DNA of 64,000 nt from AP-15 sp036500965 (GTDB taxonomy: Bacteria > Pseudomonadota > Alphaproteobacteria > ATCC43930 > CGMCC-115725): positions 20,533 through 84,532 of the forward strand of contig DASYBC010000108.1 of the NCBI GenBank assembly GCA_036500965.1, in the 5' to 3' direction. How positions within the stretch are numbered: the first letter of the stretch is position 1; each line of letters opens with the position of its first letter. The position numbers and the translations under genes were made by a program. Below, piece after piece: positions 15,753-24,951 of this stretch. The notes under the pieces are model-generated. The model was not told the origin of the DNA, did no database searches, and saw only the letters and a program-made list of their open reading frames with translations.

Positions 15753-15971
15753 ATGCCGAGAGGACCGCAAGGGCAGAAGAGGCCGGCCGATACGATCGGC
15801 TGCGCCGTCATGGTCGCGAAGATCGCGACCGGAGAGATTGAGGAGGAGGCGAAGGAGCCTTCTGAAAAGGTGCGGAGCGGACGAGCCGGCGCGAAGGCGC
15901 GTTCAGAGAGCTTGACGGTAGAGGAGCGGCGAGCTATCGCCAAGAGAGCGGCGATGGCCAGATGGAGGTAG
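15753..15971 (+). CDS. Small basic alphaproteobacterial protein, cassette gene 1
   Basis: A 72-residue protein with an N-terminal GQKRPADTIGCAVMVAKIATGE block and a basic, Ala-rich C-terminal half ending VEERRAIAKRAAMARWR. This pattern resembles small conserved proteins of unknown function in rhizobia and relatives, sometimes annotated as regulators or RNA-binding (recalled, not searched). Its stop is two bases before the start of the next gene, so the cassette is an operon. Confidence 0.6.
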   Translation: MPRGPQGQKRPADTIGCAVMVAKIATGEIEEEAKEPSEKVRSGRAGAKARSESLTVEERRAIAKRAAMARWR

Positions 15972-15973
15972 AA

Positions 15974-16165
15974 ATGGCGATCGAATTGGCGGCGCTCAAG
16001 AAGCGCCTGTACGTAGATAGCGCGGCGAAGAACATCAAGTTCTTCCCCGGCTTCAACCGTGATGCGTCGCCGGAGGACTTCGCCCGCGAAATCAACAAAT
16101 TTTTCGGCGAGGCGGAGAACGATGGCTCATCCCTTGATATGAACATCGATCTTGACTGTCCATAA
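15974..16165 (+). CDS. Hypothetical 63-residue protein, cassette gene 2
   Basis: Not recognised. Starts at the ATG at 15974, with GGAGG 5 bases upstream lying inside the end of gene 1, which argues for coupled translation. The product is acidic at the C-terminus (EAENDGSSLDMNIDLD) with a helical AALKKRLYV start, and would fit a small partner or antitoxin-like protein. It is 42 bases upstream of the degenerate ImmA-like gene. Confidence 0.5.
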   Translation: MAIELAALKKRLYVDSAAKNIKFFPGFNRDASPEDFAREINKFFGEAENDGSSLDMNIDLDCP

Positions 16166-16207
16166 CTCCTCCGTACATAAGGGCGCCTCGGTAGATGAGG
16201 CGCTCGT

Positions 16208-16774
16208 ATGTCGTTTACGGAATTGTATGATGAAGTTCAAAGGCGGCAAGGCAGGATAAGCACTCATTGGTTGCGTGATACTGCCATTTCCCTTTCTCAA
16301 ATAATCAGCGTAAAACAACAATGGACAGGGACCTTAGATCCTAACTTTATGCGCGGATTCTATATTGAGGGACCTCTTGGTCCACCGGTTCCTATTAAAG
16401 AGAGAGAGTCTTTAATAGTCTTGGCAAGGGGGCTTGACCCAAATTGGAGACGCTTAGTCTACGCAAAAGAGCTCATGCACGTTTTTGATGAGCCTGAAGA
16501 AAAGATAGATACTTCCGAAAAATTGGATGCGCAGGCAGAAAAATGCGCTGATCCTCAGGCCGATAGCTCACCGCAATTCAGGGCAGAAAACAAGGCGCTA
16601 TTCCGAGCCGTATCTTTATTCTGCCAAGAGTCACGTAGGCTTGAGTACGAACGAGCGCTAAGCCGCAACGAGATAAGCCTAGATGTGATCTCGGCCTCGC
16701 TGCGAATTCCCGCAGTCTATGCTCGTCACCTATTTCGGCAGGATTATCTTGCGATCCTGTCGCACTTAAAATGA
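16208..16774 (+). CDS. Degenerate ImmA/IrrE-like protein, cassette gene 3
   Basis: A 188-residue AT-rich gene. LDPNWRRLVYAKELMHVFDEPEE is laid out like the ImmA/IrrE zinc-peptidase helix (normally RRFxxAHELxH), but the first metal-binding His is Lys (KELMH), so catalysis is doubtful. The downstream ALFRAVSLFCQESRR and DVISASLRIPAVYARHLF resemble the C-terminal part of that family. ImmA/IrrE-like proteins often partner small regulators in phage or conflict modules, consistent with the two small genes upstream. Family assignment is inferred from pattern, not a strong match. Confidence 0.5.
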   Translation: MSFTELYDEVQRRQGRISTHWLRDTAISLSQIISVKQQWTGTLDPNFMRGFYIEGPLGPPVPIKERESLIVLARGLDPNWRRLVYAKELMHVFDEPEEKIDTSEKLDAQAEKCADPQADSSPQFRAENKALFRAVSLFCQESRRLEYERALSRNEISLDVISASLRIPAVYARHLFRQDYLAILSHLK

Positions 16775-16818
16775 AAAAACTGCTTAATATGTGGAGATAG
16801 GCGCGTTATATCAGGGGT

Positions 16819-17350
16819 ATGAACAAGCTGCCTCTCGCCAAGCGCGTCCAAATACTCTCGATGCTCTACGAAGGCTCATCGATGCGATCGATCAGCCGGG
16901 TTGCCGATGTGAGCTTCAACACAATCGACAAGCTGTTGCGCGATGCCGGGGCAGCGTGCGCCGAGTTCCACGATCGCGCCGTGCGTGGCGTGAAGAGCCA
17001 ACGGGTGCAGTGCACGAAATTTGGAGCTTCGTTCACGCCAAGGCGAAGAACGTCCCTACCGCCAAAGCGGCTCCGCAGGGCGCTGGCGATATCTGGACCT
17101 GGACACGCGACTCACAAACGCATTCAGTAAGCGCGTCGAAAATCACTGCCACCAGCTGGCGCTCTATTTCGTGTTCTATAACTTCGCGCGCCGTCACCAA
17201 ACCTTGGGGGTCTCGCCCGCGATGGCGGCCGGGGTCTCCGATCGGTTATGGTCGATGGACGATATCGTGGCCCTGATCGATGCGGCTGAAGGCGGCCCGG
17301 AAAAGCGCGGTCCCTATAAGCCGCGCCAGCCGGCTCAGATTTCAAAGTGA
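16819..17350 (+). pseudogene. IS1-like transposase remnant
   Basis: Three frames must be joined. MNKLPLAKRVQILSMLYEG and SISRVADVSFNTIDKLLRDAG (frame of 16819) are the IS1-type N-terminal zinc/HTH part; EIWSFVHAKAKNVPTAKAAP and GAGDIWTWT follow in another frame; RLTNAFSKRVENH through DRLWSMDDIVALID is the C-terminus in a third. The central catalytic DDE core is deleted. With two frameshifts and that deletion the element is dead. Confidence 0.85.
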
Positions 17351-17361
17351 GTCACTACCGA

Positions 17362-17377
17362 GGTTTCACGTGAAACA
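17362..17377. other. parS: parS centromere site 2
   Basis: GGTTTCACGTGAAACA carries the full core GTTTCACGTGAAAC (17363-17376) and matches the parS consensus at 15 of 16 positions. It is intergenic, 12 bases after the IS1-like remnant and about 3.9 kb from site 1. Confidence 0.92.
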
Positions 17378-17737
17378 CCGGCCGGCAAAGGGGCGCTTGT
17401 GCGCACGCGGCTGTCGCTGACATCTGCAGCGAATCGACGATCGGAAGCCGGGATGGAAAGCCGCCGATCGGTACCGCGCGTGGCGGCACGCTCATCGGCG
17501 CTTCAGATCAGAGGATACTGCCGATGATGCCTGAATATCGACAAAATGTCACCGCTTGGACCCCGGCAGCCGGGAGGGCGTGACAGGAAGCTGTTCGGCC
17601 TGGTCGCCTTTCCGGCGCACCGGCTCGGCGATGCCGCCAAATCATCCGCCATCAGCAGCAGCTTTGTCGGGAGCGGCGGATAGCGTTGTGCTATTCCGCT
17701 CACGCGTGCTGCCTGTTGAGATTGGAGGAGCGGCGAC
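17378..17737. other. Intergenic region before the potassium channel
   Basis: About 360 bases with no supported gene. Includes a good GGAGGA ribosome-binding site (about 17724) for the channel gene. No DnaA-box cluster of an obvious oriC was noticed despite the nearby parS sites. Confidence 0.4.
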
Positions 17738-18976
17738 GTGTCGGCAAGTCGCGCAATGATCGGCGGACGAACCCGGTTCCTGCAGCTGCGCTGGTACCGT
17801 CGCCTGCGCGGCGATCTGTGGTTTCCGCATGTTCCGCTGGCGCTGGCCGTCGGCGGCGCCGGCCTCTTCGCGCTGCTGCCGACGATCCGCCGCTACGCAT
17901 ATCAATATCTCCATCTCGACCTCGCCAAGCTTACCCAGGCGCTGCATCCGATCTCCGGGCACATCCCGCCGCTGATCCTCTCGGGCGTGCCGACGACAAT
18001 CGTCGGCATCCTGCAGATCGTGATTGCCGTCGGGCTGCTTGCCCGCTCGCGCATTGCTTGGCTCGCGGCGATTGCGATCACGGTGGCGCAGCTGGCGCTC
18101 GCCGTCCATGCGGCGTCCGGCCGGATCGTCACCGGCCAGATTGCCTACGTCGTGGTGCTGCTGGCGGCGCTGGTCGTGGCGCGCGGGCGGTTCGACCGCT
18201 CCTCGCTCGCCGCGAGCAGCCTGTTCGCGGTGGCCTCGGTGCTGATCCTGATGGTCTATGGCGTGCTTGGCGCGCTGTTGCTCGGAGAGGGCTTCTCGCC
18301 GCCGATTACCAACCTGCCGACCGCGTTCTATTTTACGGCTGTGACGATGTCGACGGTCGGGTACGGCGACATCGTGCCGAAGAGCAACGAGGCCCGGCTG
18401 TTTGTCGTCTCGCTGATCGCCCTCGGCCTGACCGTCTTCGCGACGGCGCTGACCGCGGCGATCGGGCCGGTGGTGCAGAGCCGGATCAGCCGGACCCTTG
18501 GACCGCGGAGAGAAAAGATGCGGCGCGTCGATCATTACATCATTACCGGCAATGGCGCGTTGGCGCGCAACGCGGCGCGCGAGCTGCGCGAGCGCGGCAA
18601 GCCGGTCGTCATCATTGCCGAAGAGGCGGATGCGGGCTTTGGCGACGCCGAGGTGATGGTCGGCGACCCGACCGAGCTCGAAGCCTTGCGCGAAGCCGGC
18701 GGCGAGCACGCCCGCGCCATCCTCGCCCTCTCCGACGATGATTCCGAGAATGCGTTTGTCGTGCTGGCGGTGCGCGAGCTCGGCTCGGACGCAAGAAAGG
18801 TCGCCGCCGTCAGCTCGCGCAAGAACCTCGAACGCGTCCGCCGGGTTCACCCGGACATGATCCTTGCCGCCCCGGTCTTTGGCAGCGAAGCCTTGGTCAT
18901 GGCCCTGACCGAGGAAAAGATCGACGGCGACTGGCTCCTGAACCGCTTTCTCGACGTCAAGCCCAGCAGCGCCTGA
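17738..18976 (+). CDS. Kch-type potassium channel with TrkA-N (RCK) domain
   Basis: A 412-residue membrane protein. Several N-terminal hydrophobic helices lead to a pore with selectivity filter TVGYGD at residues 206-211, a last helix, and a cytosolic TrkA-N/RCK Rossmann domain beginning VDHYIITGNGALARNAARELRERG. This is the layout of E. coli-type voltage-gated-like K+ channels (one pore per chain, tetramer expected). The GTG at 17738 is used because GGAGGA precedes it; an ATG 18 bases further on is possible. The RCK domain suggests gating by ions or nucleotides. Confidence 0.9.
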   Translation: MSASRAMIGGRTRFLQLRWYRRLRGDLWFPHVPLALAVGGAGLFALLPTIRRYAYQYLHLDLAKLTQALHPISGHIPPLILSGVPTTIVGILQIVIAVGLLARSRIAWLAAIAITVAQLALAVHAASGRIVTGQIAYVVVLLAALVVARGRFDRSSLAASSLFAVASVLILMVYGVLGALLLGEGFSPPITNLPTAFYFTAVTMSTVGYGDIVPKSNEARLFVVSLIALGLTVFATALTAAIGPVVQSRISRTLGPRREKMRRVDHYIITGNGALARNAARELRERGKPVVIIAEEADAGFGDAEVMVGDPTELEALREAGGEHARAILALSDDDSENAFVVLAVRELGSDARKVAAVSSRKNLERVRRVHPDMILAAPVFGSEALVMALTEEKIDGDWLLNRFLDVKPSSA

Positions 18977-19042
18977 GCGTCGCGGAGAGGACACGCCGCG
19001 CCGCGAGGCACGAAGCCGCGTTTTGCACGATGATCGCATCTC

Positions 19043-20002
19043 TCATTGCCGGCGATCGATCTGCACCGTGGCGGTCATGCCGGCAACCAAGGTCACGCCC
19101 CGCGGCACATGGTCGATGTGGATGCGTACCGGGATGCGCTGCGCGAGGCGCACCCAGGTGAAGATCGGGTTGACGTTGGCGAGCCCCTCGCCGCTCGGCT
19201 GGGCATTAGCCACGCTGATTGCCCGAGAGAGGCTGGCGACATGGCCGCGGACGATCCGGCGATAGCCCATCAGCTTGACCGACGCCGGATCGCCGATTTG
19301 GATCGCGTCGAGATTGGTCTCTTCGAAATAGCCGTCGACCCAAAAGGAATCGGCGTCGACCAGCGAGATAAGGTTCTGTCCGGTGGTCGCGTAATCGCCG
19401 CGCTGGGCCAAGAGGTTGGTCACGTAGCCGTTGACCGGCGAGCGGATTTCGGTGCGCTGCAGATCGACCCGCGCCTGGTTCAAGCGGGCCACCGCCTGCT
19501 GATAGGTCGCCTGCGCGGCGAGCGCGTTGCTCTGAAAGGTCTCCTTCTCCTCGACCGTGGTCGACAATGTCGTCAGGGCAAGCCGGCGCCGCGCCTCGCG
19601 CTCGGCGTTGACGGCGTTGACCTGCGCCTGCTGCACCGCCGCCTCGGCCAGGCTGACCGCGATCTTGTAGTTGGTCGGGTCGATGACCATCAGCAGATCG
19701 CCCTTGTGCACGAGCCGGTTATCGGCGACCGGCAAGGCCACGATCTGGCCGGCGATCTGCGGGGCGATGGTCACGACATAGGCGCGCACCGTGCCGTCGC
19801 GCGTCCACGGCGCGGCAACGTAGACGTTCCACATCGCCCACCCAAGCCAGACGGCGAGCGCGACCGCCGCCAGGGTGACCAGCAGCGGCAAGAGCCGGAT
19901 GCGCGCTCGGCGGGTCCTCCTGGCCGCGGGCAAGGGCTGCAAATCGTCGAGGAGGTCGCTGCTCCTCGCCTCTTCTTTCGGCCTCAGCTCGACGTCGTTC
20001 AT
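19043..20002 (-). CDS. aaeA: HlyD-family membrane fusion protein (AaeA-like)
   Basis: A 319-residue periplasmic adaptor with one N-terminal helix (LLPLLVTLAAVALAVWLGWAMW), the lipoyl-like APWTRDGTVRAYVVTIAPQIAGQIVALPV motif, a short helical hairpin and the barrel GYVTNLLAQRGDYATTGQNL. With the upstream FUSC and DUF1656 proteins it forms an AaeAXB-type exporter for aromatic carboxylic acids. It begins 9 bases after the DUF1656 gene. Confidence 0.88.
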   Translation of the reverse strand: MNDVELRPKEEARSSDLLDDLQPLPAARRTRRARIRLLPLLVTLAAVALAVWLGWAMWNVYVAAPWTRDGTVRAYVVTIAPQIAGQIVALPVADNRLVHKGDLLMVIDPTNYKIAVSLAEAAVQQAQVNAVNAEREARRRLALTTLSTTVEEKETFQSNALAAQATYQQAVARLNQARVDLQRTEIRSPVNGYVTNLLAQRGDYATTGQNLISLVDADSFWVDGYFEETNLDAIQIGDPASVKLMGYRRIVRGHVASLSRAISVANAQPSGEGLANVNPIFTWVRLAQRIPVRIHIDHVPRGVTLVAGMTATVQIDRRQ

Positions 20003-20011
20003 CAGGCGCCC

Positions 20012-20215
20012 TCAGCGCGCGAAAAACAGGACCATCGAAGACAGCACGATCATATAGACCGCAAACACGAACAGCGCCGGGTGCCAGACGTAGCGCAGCA
20101 ATCCGAAACGCGCCGCGAACCGCCGCAGCCCGATCGTGAGCACCCAGGCGGCGACCATCATCACCGAGATCGGGGCGACATACACGCCGAACAGGTCGAC
20201 CTCGGTGAACCTCAC
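20012..20215 (-). CDS. aaeX: DUF1656 small membrane protein (AaeX-like)
   Basis: A 67-residue protein with two predicted helices: VYVAPISVMMVAAWVLTIGLRRF and FVFAVYMIVLSSMVLFFA. MRFTEVDLFGVYVAP is typical of DUF1656/AaeX. It overlaps the FUSC gene by 4 bases (ATGA). The family always sits between FUSC and HlyD partners; its precise role is unknown. Confidence 0.9.
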   Translation of the reverse strand: MRFTEVDLFGVYVAPISVMMVAAWVLTIGLRRFAARFGLLRYVWHPALFVFAVYMIVLSSMVLFFAR

Positions 20216-22287
20216 CCGGGCGCTCCTGCGTCGAAGTAAAAAGCATGTTGGGTGAGCGCTTGCGAGATTGCAAGGACGAGGCCGCGCGCCCGAAGAGCGG
20301 CGATTCCTGGGCGAGAGGCGAGCGCGGCGTCGAGGTTGGCAAGCTTTGCGGTCGCCGCAGCGCAGTCACCGCGCGCGACCGCCTCGAGCGCCGCCGCCAA
20401 ATCGAGGCTGGCATCGGACCCGCGGCAGAGGTGGCGAAGCTGGATGATTTTGGTACCTGCCGACAGCGCCGCGGTCAGCCATGAGCGCTGCAACGGTTGC
20501 GCCTGATCCGGCAGCAACGCAAACCTGGCATACATGCGCTGCTCCCAATCCTCCGGCGTGTCCGGGAGCGGGCCCGTCGCGAGGCGGCGCAGGTCGCGCA
20601 ACGTCGACGCCAGCAGGCGGCGCGCGCGATAGGCCGGCGACAGCGGCGGCAGCAGGCGAAACGAGATTGCCCCGGCACCCGCCCCGGCGATGATCGTAAA
20701 CGCCGTGTTATAATATTGCTGCTGGTCGTAGCTCATTGGATTGGCGGGTGCCAGCAGCGGAACAAAGAGGGTTACCATTCCGGTCAAAATGGCTGGTTGC
20801 CACCGCAAGGCAAAAACCGTTCCCAGCGGCACCAGCACGAAACCAATGATCAAGCTGAAACCGGCAAAGGTCTCGATATTCGGCAGCACCGCAAAAAGCA
20901 GCGTCGCAACCAGAGCCACGGTCAAGAGGCTGCCGATCATGAAGCCGATCGCGATGTTGTAGGCCTGCTCGGCGCGTGCCGAGAACAAGATCACGATGAT
21001 CGCGGCAAATGTAATCGTATTGGCGCCGCCGGGCCATGCAGTAACGATCCAGAAGAGCTCGGCGGCGCCGATCACGACGAAGGCACGCCCGGCATTTGCC
21101 AACGGCGGACGCCAATCAGGGATGCGCAAGCGGCGCCGGCCGCGGATACCCGAAACCGATCGGGCGGCGGGATCGGCGACCAGCAAGGCGAGCGCAATGA
21201 GCGCCTGCGAAATGCCCGAGAGCGCTTCGGCCGCCTGGTCAGCGAGGAGCCGCAGCGACGGCGTCGCCGCCGGCAGGGCGAACAGCTGGCGTACCGTGGT
21301 ATCGCAGGCCTGAAGCAAGCGCGCCGGGTGCATCATCCAGCGCGTCGCCTCATCCTCCCCCGGCCTCGCGCGAAGCTGCTCCGGCATCGCTGCCAGCAGC
21401 GCCCCCGCCTCCTGTCGGGCGCGTTCCTGACGCGATCGCGCCAAGACGACCGCCACCGTGCGCCAGCTGGCGAGAGCCCTGACGAGACCATCCAAAGCAT
21501 TCTGCAGGACCGGGGAGTGGTAGCGGAGCTCCGAGGATTCGCCGAGCGCCTCGTCAACGGCCGGGTCGAGAGCGATGACCCGGCGCACGAGCTCGCGCCG
21601 GATCGTCTGCGTCTGCTCGAATTCGGCGCCGGCGTCGGCCAATGTGCCGGTAAAGCGGCAGGCAATCTCGGCCGAGAGTTGGGCGAACAGCCTCGCGACC
21701 CGGCGCCGGGCGCCGCCCAAATCGGTCAGGGCGAGGACAATGCCGGCGCAGACGATGCCGATGCAGATCTCGCTGGCACGGTTCACAGCGAGCATGAAAG
21801 CCTGCCCGTTGAGGCCCCCGACGGCGCCGAGCTGGTCGCTGGCGATGATCGCGGCGGTATACCCGGCCAATGCCGCGGAATAGGACGCGAAATTGCGCAG
21901 CAGGTTGGCCACCATAGCGCAACCGGCGCCCCAGAGCGCCAGGACGAGCAAGAACGCCGTACGGTTCTGCGGAAAGCAGCCCGTCATGACGACGATCGCG
22001 ATGGCGCCCACTAAGGTGCCGATCAGACGGTACCAGCCCTTGCGCAGCGACGCCCCGAGATGCGGCTGACACACGATGGCCGCGGTGGTCCCGGCCCAGG
22101 ACGGCGTATCGAGCTCGAGCCAGAACGCGACATAGAGCGCCAGGCAGACCGAGGCCCACAGCCGCAATCCGAACAGCAGCGCCGGAGCCGCCGAGCGTGC
22201 CGTTTGCTTCAGCCGTCGGACATCGAGCCATCGGCCCGGCGGCAGCGGTGGCGCGGCGCCTGCTTGCGAAGCTCCAGTTTCGGTCAT
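20212..22287 (-). CDS. aaeB: FUSC-family aromatic acid exporter (AaeB-like)
   Basis: A 691-residue inner-membrane protein with two clusters of hydrophobic helices separated by a large cytosolic region, as in FUSC/AaeB/YccS proteins. Conserved pieces include LELDTPSWAGTTAAIVCQPHLGASLRKGWYRLIGT near the N-terminus and the second FUSC block near MIGSLLTVALVATLLFAVLPN. First gene of the aaeB-aaeX-aaeA operon. The expected LysR regulator (AaeR) is not adjacent; the divergent neighbour is a TauD-type dioxygenase. Confidence 0.9.
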   Translation of the reverse strand: MTETGASQAGAAPPLPPGRWLDVRRLKQTARSAAPALLFGLRLWASVCLALYVAFWLELDTPSWAGTTAAIVCQPHLGASLRKGWYRLIGTLVGAIAIVVMTGCFPQNRTAFLLVLALWGAGCAMVANLLRNFASYSAALAGYTAAIIASDQLGAVGGLNGQAFMLAVNRASEICIGIVCAGIVLALTDLGGARRRVARLFAQLSAEIACRFTGTLADAGAEFEQTQTIRRELVRRVIALDPAVDEALGESSELRYHSPVLQNALDGLVRALASWRTVAVVLARSRQERARQEAGALLAAMPEQLRARPGEDEATRWMMHPARLLQACDTTVRQLFALPAATPSLRLLADQAAEALSGISQALIALALLVADPAARSVSGIRGRRRLRIPDWRPPLANAGRAFVVIGAAELFWIVTAWPGGANTITFAAIIVILFSARAEQAYNIAIGFMIGSLLTVALVATLLFAVLPNIETFAGFSLIIGFVLVPLGTVFALRWQPAILTGMVTLFVPLLAPANPMSYDQQQYYNTAFTIIAGAGAGAISFRLLPPLSPAYRARRLLASTLRDLRRLATGPLPDTPEDWEQRMYARFALLPDQAQPLQRSWLTAALSAGTKIIQLRHLCRGSDASLDLAAALEAVARGDCAAATAKLANLDAALASRPGIAALRARGLVLAISQALTQHAFYFDAGAPG

Positions 22288-22512
22288 TTGCGACGTCCCG
22301 CCCCGATGCCGCCCGCCGATCCGCAGCCAGCCTGTTGCCGGTCGGAGTTACGCTAACATGGTTGGGACGCTGCGGCGTTCCAGTTCGGGACAGTACGGCG
22401 GGCAGCGCGTCCCCCTTTTCTGGTCCGCGGTCCTCGTTGATGGTCGGGGCCGATTGCGCTATTTGAGCGGCAGCGAAGCGCTGGCTGACCGCCGCTGCGT
22501 CCGGAGAGAGCG

Positions 22513-23490
22513 ATGCCGCAAACATCCGTTGCCGCCCAGCCGATCGAAGCCCCGAGCGCGTGGCTGCGACACCAGGTCCGCACCGAGGATTGGCGGGTCG
22601 AGCTCGATGCCGCCTGTCTCGATGAGATCCGCCGCGTGGTGGCCGAGCTGCGCGCCTATCCGCTGCCGACGATCGTGCTGGAACCGGGCGATTTCGCGAT
22701 GCCGGCGTGCCGTGCGGCGATGGCCCGGGCGCGTGACATTCTCGCCGGCGGCGTGCGCTTTGCGATCGTCGATCGGCTGCCGACGGCCGAGATGGAGCCG
22801 GCCGAGGCGACCGCGATCTACTGGCTCTTATCGAGCATGGTGGCGCGCCCAGTCGCGCAAAAGCTCGACGGCACGCTGATCTATGATGTGCTCGATACCG
22901 GCCAGCAGGCATTGCCCGGCTCGGGGATCCGCCCGGACAAGACCAATACCGAGATCCGCTTTCACAACGATAATGCGTATAACGACACGCCGCCCGACTA
23001 TGTCGGCCTCTTATGCCTGCGCCAGGCGATGAGCGGCGGCCACAGCCGGGTGATCAGCTTTCACACCGCACACAACCTGCTGCTGGCGCGTTACCCCGAG
23101 CGGCTGGCGCGGCTCTACCAGCCGTTCTGGTTCGATCGCCAGCGCGAGTTTCACCCGGGGGAGAGCCCGATCTTCGCCGGCCCGGTGTTCGATGCCGGCA
23201 GCGAGATCAAGGCGCGGTTCAGCGTTCACCAGATCAACAGCGGCTATGTGCTGAAGGGCGAGCCGCTCGACGCCGCCGGGAAGGCTGCCGTCGCGACGAT
23301 GCTCGATCTCTTCGAAGAGGATGCGCTGTCGATCGATTTCGATCTCGAGCCGGGGCAGATGCAATTCGTCGACAACCGGGCGCTGGGCCACAGCCGCACC
23401 GCCTTCGTCGATTATCCCGAGCCCGAGGCGCGACGGCATCTGGTGCGCCTATGGCTGCGCGACCGCGGCCGGCGCGCCTATCCGGGCTAA
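22513..23490 (+). CDS. TauD/TfdA-type Fe(II)/2-oxoglutarate dioxygenase
   Basis: A 325-residue oxygenase. The facial triad is visible as HND in EIRFHNDNAYND and the distal His in NRALGHSRTAF, followed by the 2-oxoglutarate-binding Arg in RHLVRLWLRD. Other blocks (LLCLRQAMSGGHSRVISFHTAHN) fit the TauD family. Substrate unknown. It is 41 bases upstream of a class III aminotransferase gene on the same strand, suggesting a two-step breakdown of an amino- or hydroxy-acid. Confidence 0.85.
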   Translation: MPQTSVAAQPIEAPSAWLRHQVRTEDWRVELDAACLDEIRRVVAELRAYPLPTIVLEPGDFAMPACRAAMARARDILAGGVRFAIVDRLPTAEMEPAEATAIYWLLSSMVARPVAQKLDGTLIYDVLDTGQQALPGSGIRPDKTNTEIRFHNDNAYNDTPPDYVGLLCLRQAMSGGHSRVISFHTAHNLLLARYPERLARLYQPFWFDRQREFHPGESPIFAGPVFDAGSEIKARFSVHQINSGYVLKGEPLDAAGKAAVATMLDLFEEDALSIDFDLEPGQMQFVDNRALGHSRTAFVDYPEPEARRHLVRLWLRDRGRRAYPG

Positions 23491-23531
23491 CCGCGCCGCC
23501 AGCTTCTCGCCGTCTGCGGAGCGACTTGCCG

Positions 23532-24846
23532 ATGACCCAGACCCGCGCCGCCAATATCGACCTCGCGGCGGCGCTCGCCGAGGCCGAGGAGCGTTACCGC
23601 GCGGATAACCCGAAGAGCCTCGCCCAGCACTGCGCCGCGTGCGAGGCCATGCCGGGCGGCAACACCCGCGCCTCGATCCATGTCGACCCGTTCCCGCTGA
23701 CGATGGCGCGCGGCGAGGGGGCGCGTTTGTGGGACCTCGACGGCCACGAATACGCCGATTTCCTGAGCGAGTTCACCGCCGGCATCTACGGCCATTCGCA
23801 CCCGCTTATCCGCCGCGCGATCGAAGACGCGCTCGCCGGCGGGCTCAATTTCGGCGCGCATGGCGAGGCCGAGGCGCGCTTTGCCGCAGCGGTGTGCGCC
23901 CGCTTTCCATCGATCGAGCTGGTGCGCTTCACCAACTCCGGCACCGAGGCCAATCTGATGGCGGTCGGCGCCGCGCGCGCGATCACCGGCCGCTCCAAGA
24001 TTCTGGTGTTCGCCGGCGGCTATCACGGCGGCGTCTTTTATTTCCGCGGCCACGGTAGCGCGCTCAATGCGCCGTTCGAGTTTCTGCTCGGCCGCTACAA
24101 CGATCTCGCCGCGGTCGAGGAGCTGGTCCGGCCGCACCGGGCCGAGCTCGCGGCGATCCTGGTCGAACCGATGCAAGGCACCACCGGCTGCATCCCGGCC
24201 GAACACGGCTTTCTCGCCGGGTTGCGGGCGCTGGCCAGCGAGACCGGCACCTTGCTGATCTTCGACGAGGTGAATGACCTCGCGGCTGGCGCCGGGCGGG
24301 TTGCAGGAGGTGCACGGCATCCTCCCGGACATGACGACATTAGGCAAATACCTCGGCGGCGGCATGAGCTTTGGCGCGTTTGGCGGGCGGGCCGAGATCA
24401 TGGCGCGCTTCGACCCGCGCCGGCCGGATGCGTTCCAGCACGCCGGCACCTTCAACAACAATGTGCTGACGATGAACGCCGGGCTGGTCGGACTGACCGA
24501 AATCTACACTCCCGAGCGCGCCCGTTCCCTGAACGAATGGGGCGACGCGCTGCGCCAACGGCTCAACGCCGTGGTGCGCCGGCACCGGCTGCCGATGCAG
24601 TTCACCGGTATCGGCTCGATGATGTCGGTGCACATGACCGACCGGCCGGTCCATTCGGAGGAGGATGCGGCGCGCGGCAATGGCGCGTTGCGCGATCTCT
24701 TCTGGTTCGACCTCGTCGCGCGCGGCGTCTGGTTTGCCAAGCGCGGCATGTTCGCGCTGTCGCTCGCCCTCGACGACCGCGACGCCGACCACCTCGCCGA
24801 CGCCATCGAAGACTTCGCCCAGACCCGCGCCCCCTTGTTCCGATAG
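23532..24846 (+). pseudogene. Class III aminotransferase (glutamate-1-semialdehyde aminomutase-like), frameshifted
   Basis: A PLP enzyme of the HemL/class III family. The first part (ATG 23532) runs through LWDLDGHEYADFLSEFTAG, FTNSGTEANLMA and LLIFDEV; the rest (MTSRLAPGGLQEVHG, TLGKYLGGGMSFGAFGGR with the PLP lysine, FNNNVLTMNAG) continues in another frame. The break is a single extra A at 24273 between GTG and ATG in GAGGTGAATGACC; removing it restores an intact protein of about 437 residues. So this is either a very recent mutation or a sequencing error. True HemL function is less likely than a catabolic role beside the dioxygenase. Confidence 0.85.
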
Positions 24847-24951
24847 AGGCCGAGCGCTCGCAGATCAACCGGCCGCGAGCCTCGGCACAACGACGGACGA
24901 CTGATGATGACCTGGCGAGCCTGCTAAACCCCCAAAGCGCGCCTCCTTTGG

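Noticed and set aside
20497..22014. 505-codon plus-strand open frame
   Set aside because: Antisense to the FUSC gene, which has clear family motifs and operon context.
24274..24846. A separate gene starting at ATG 24274
   Set aside because: The sequence continues the upstream aminotransferase exactly after a single extra base, so it is one broken gene.
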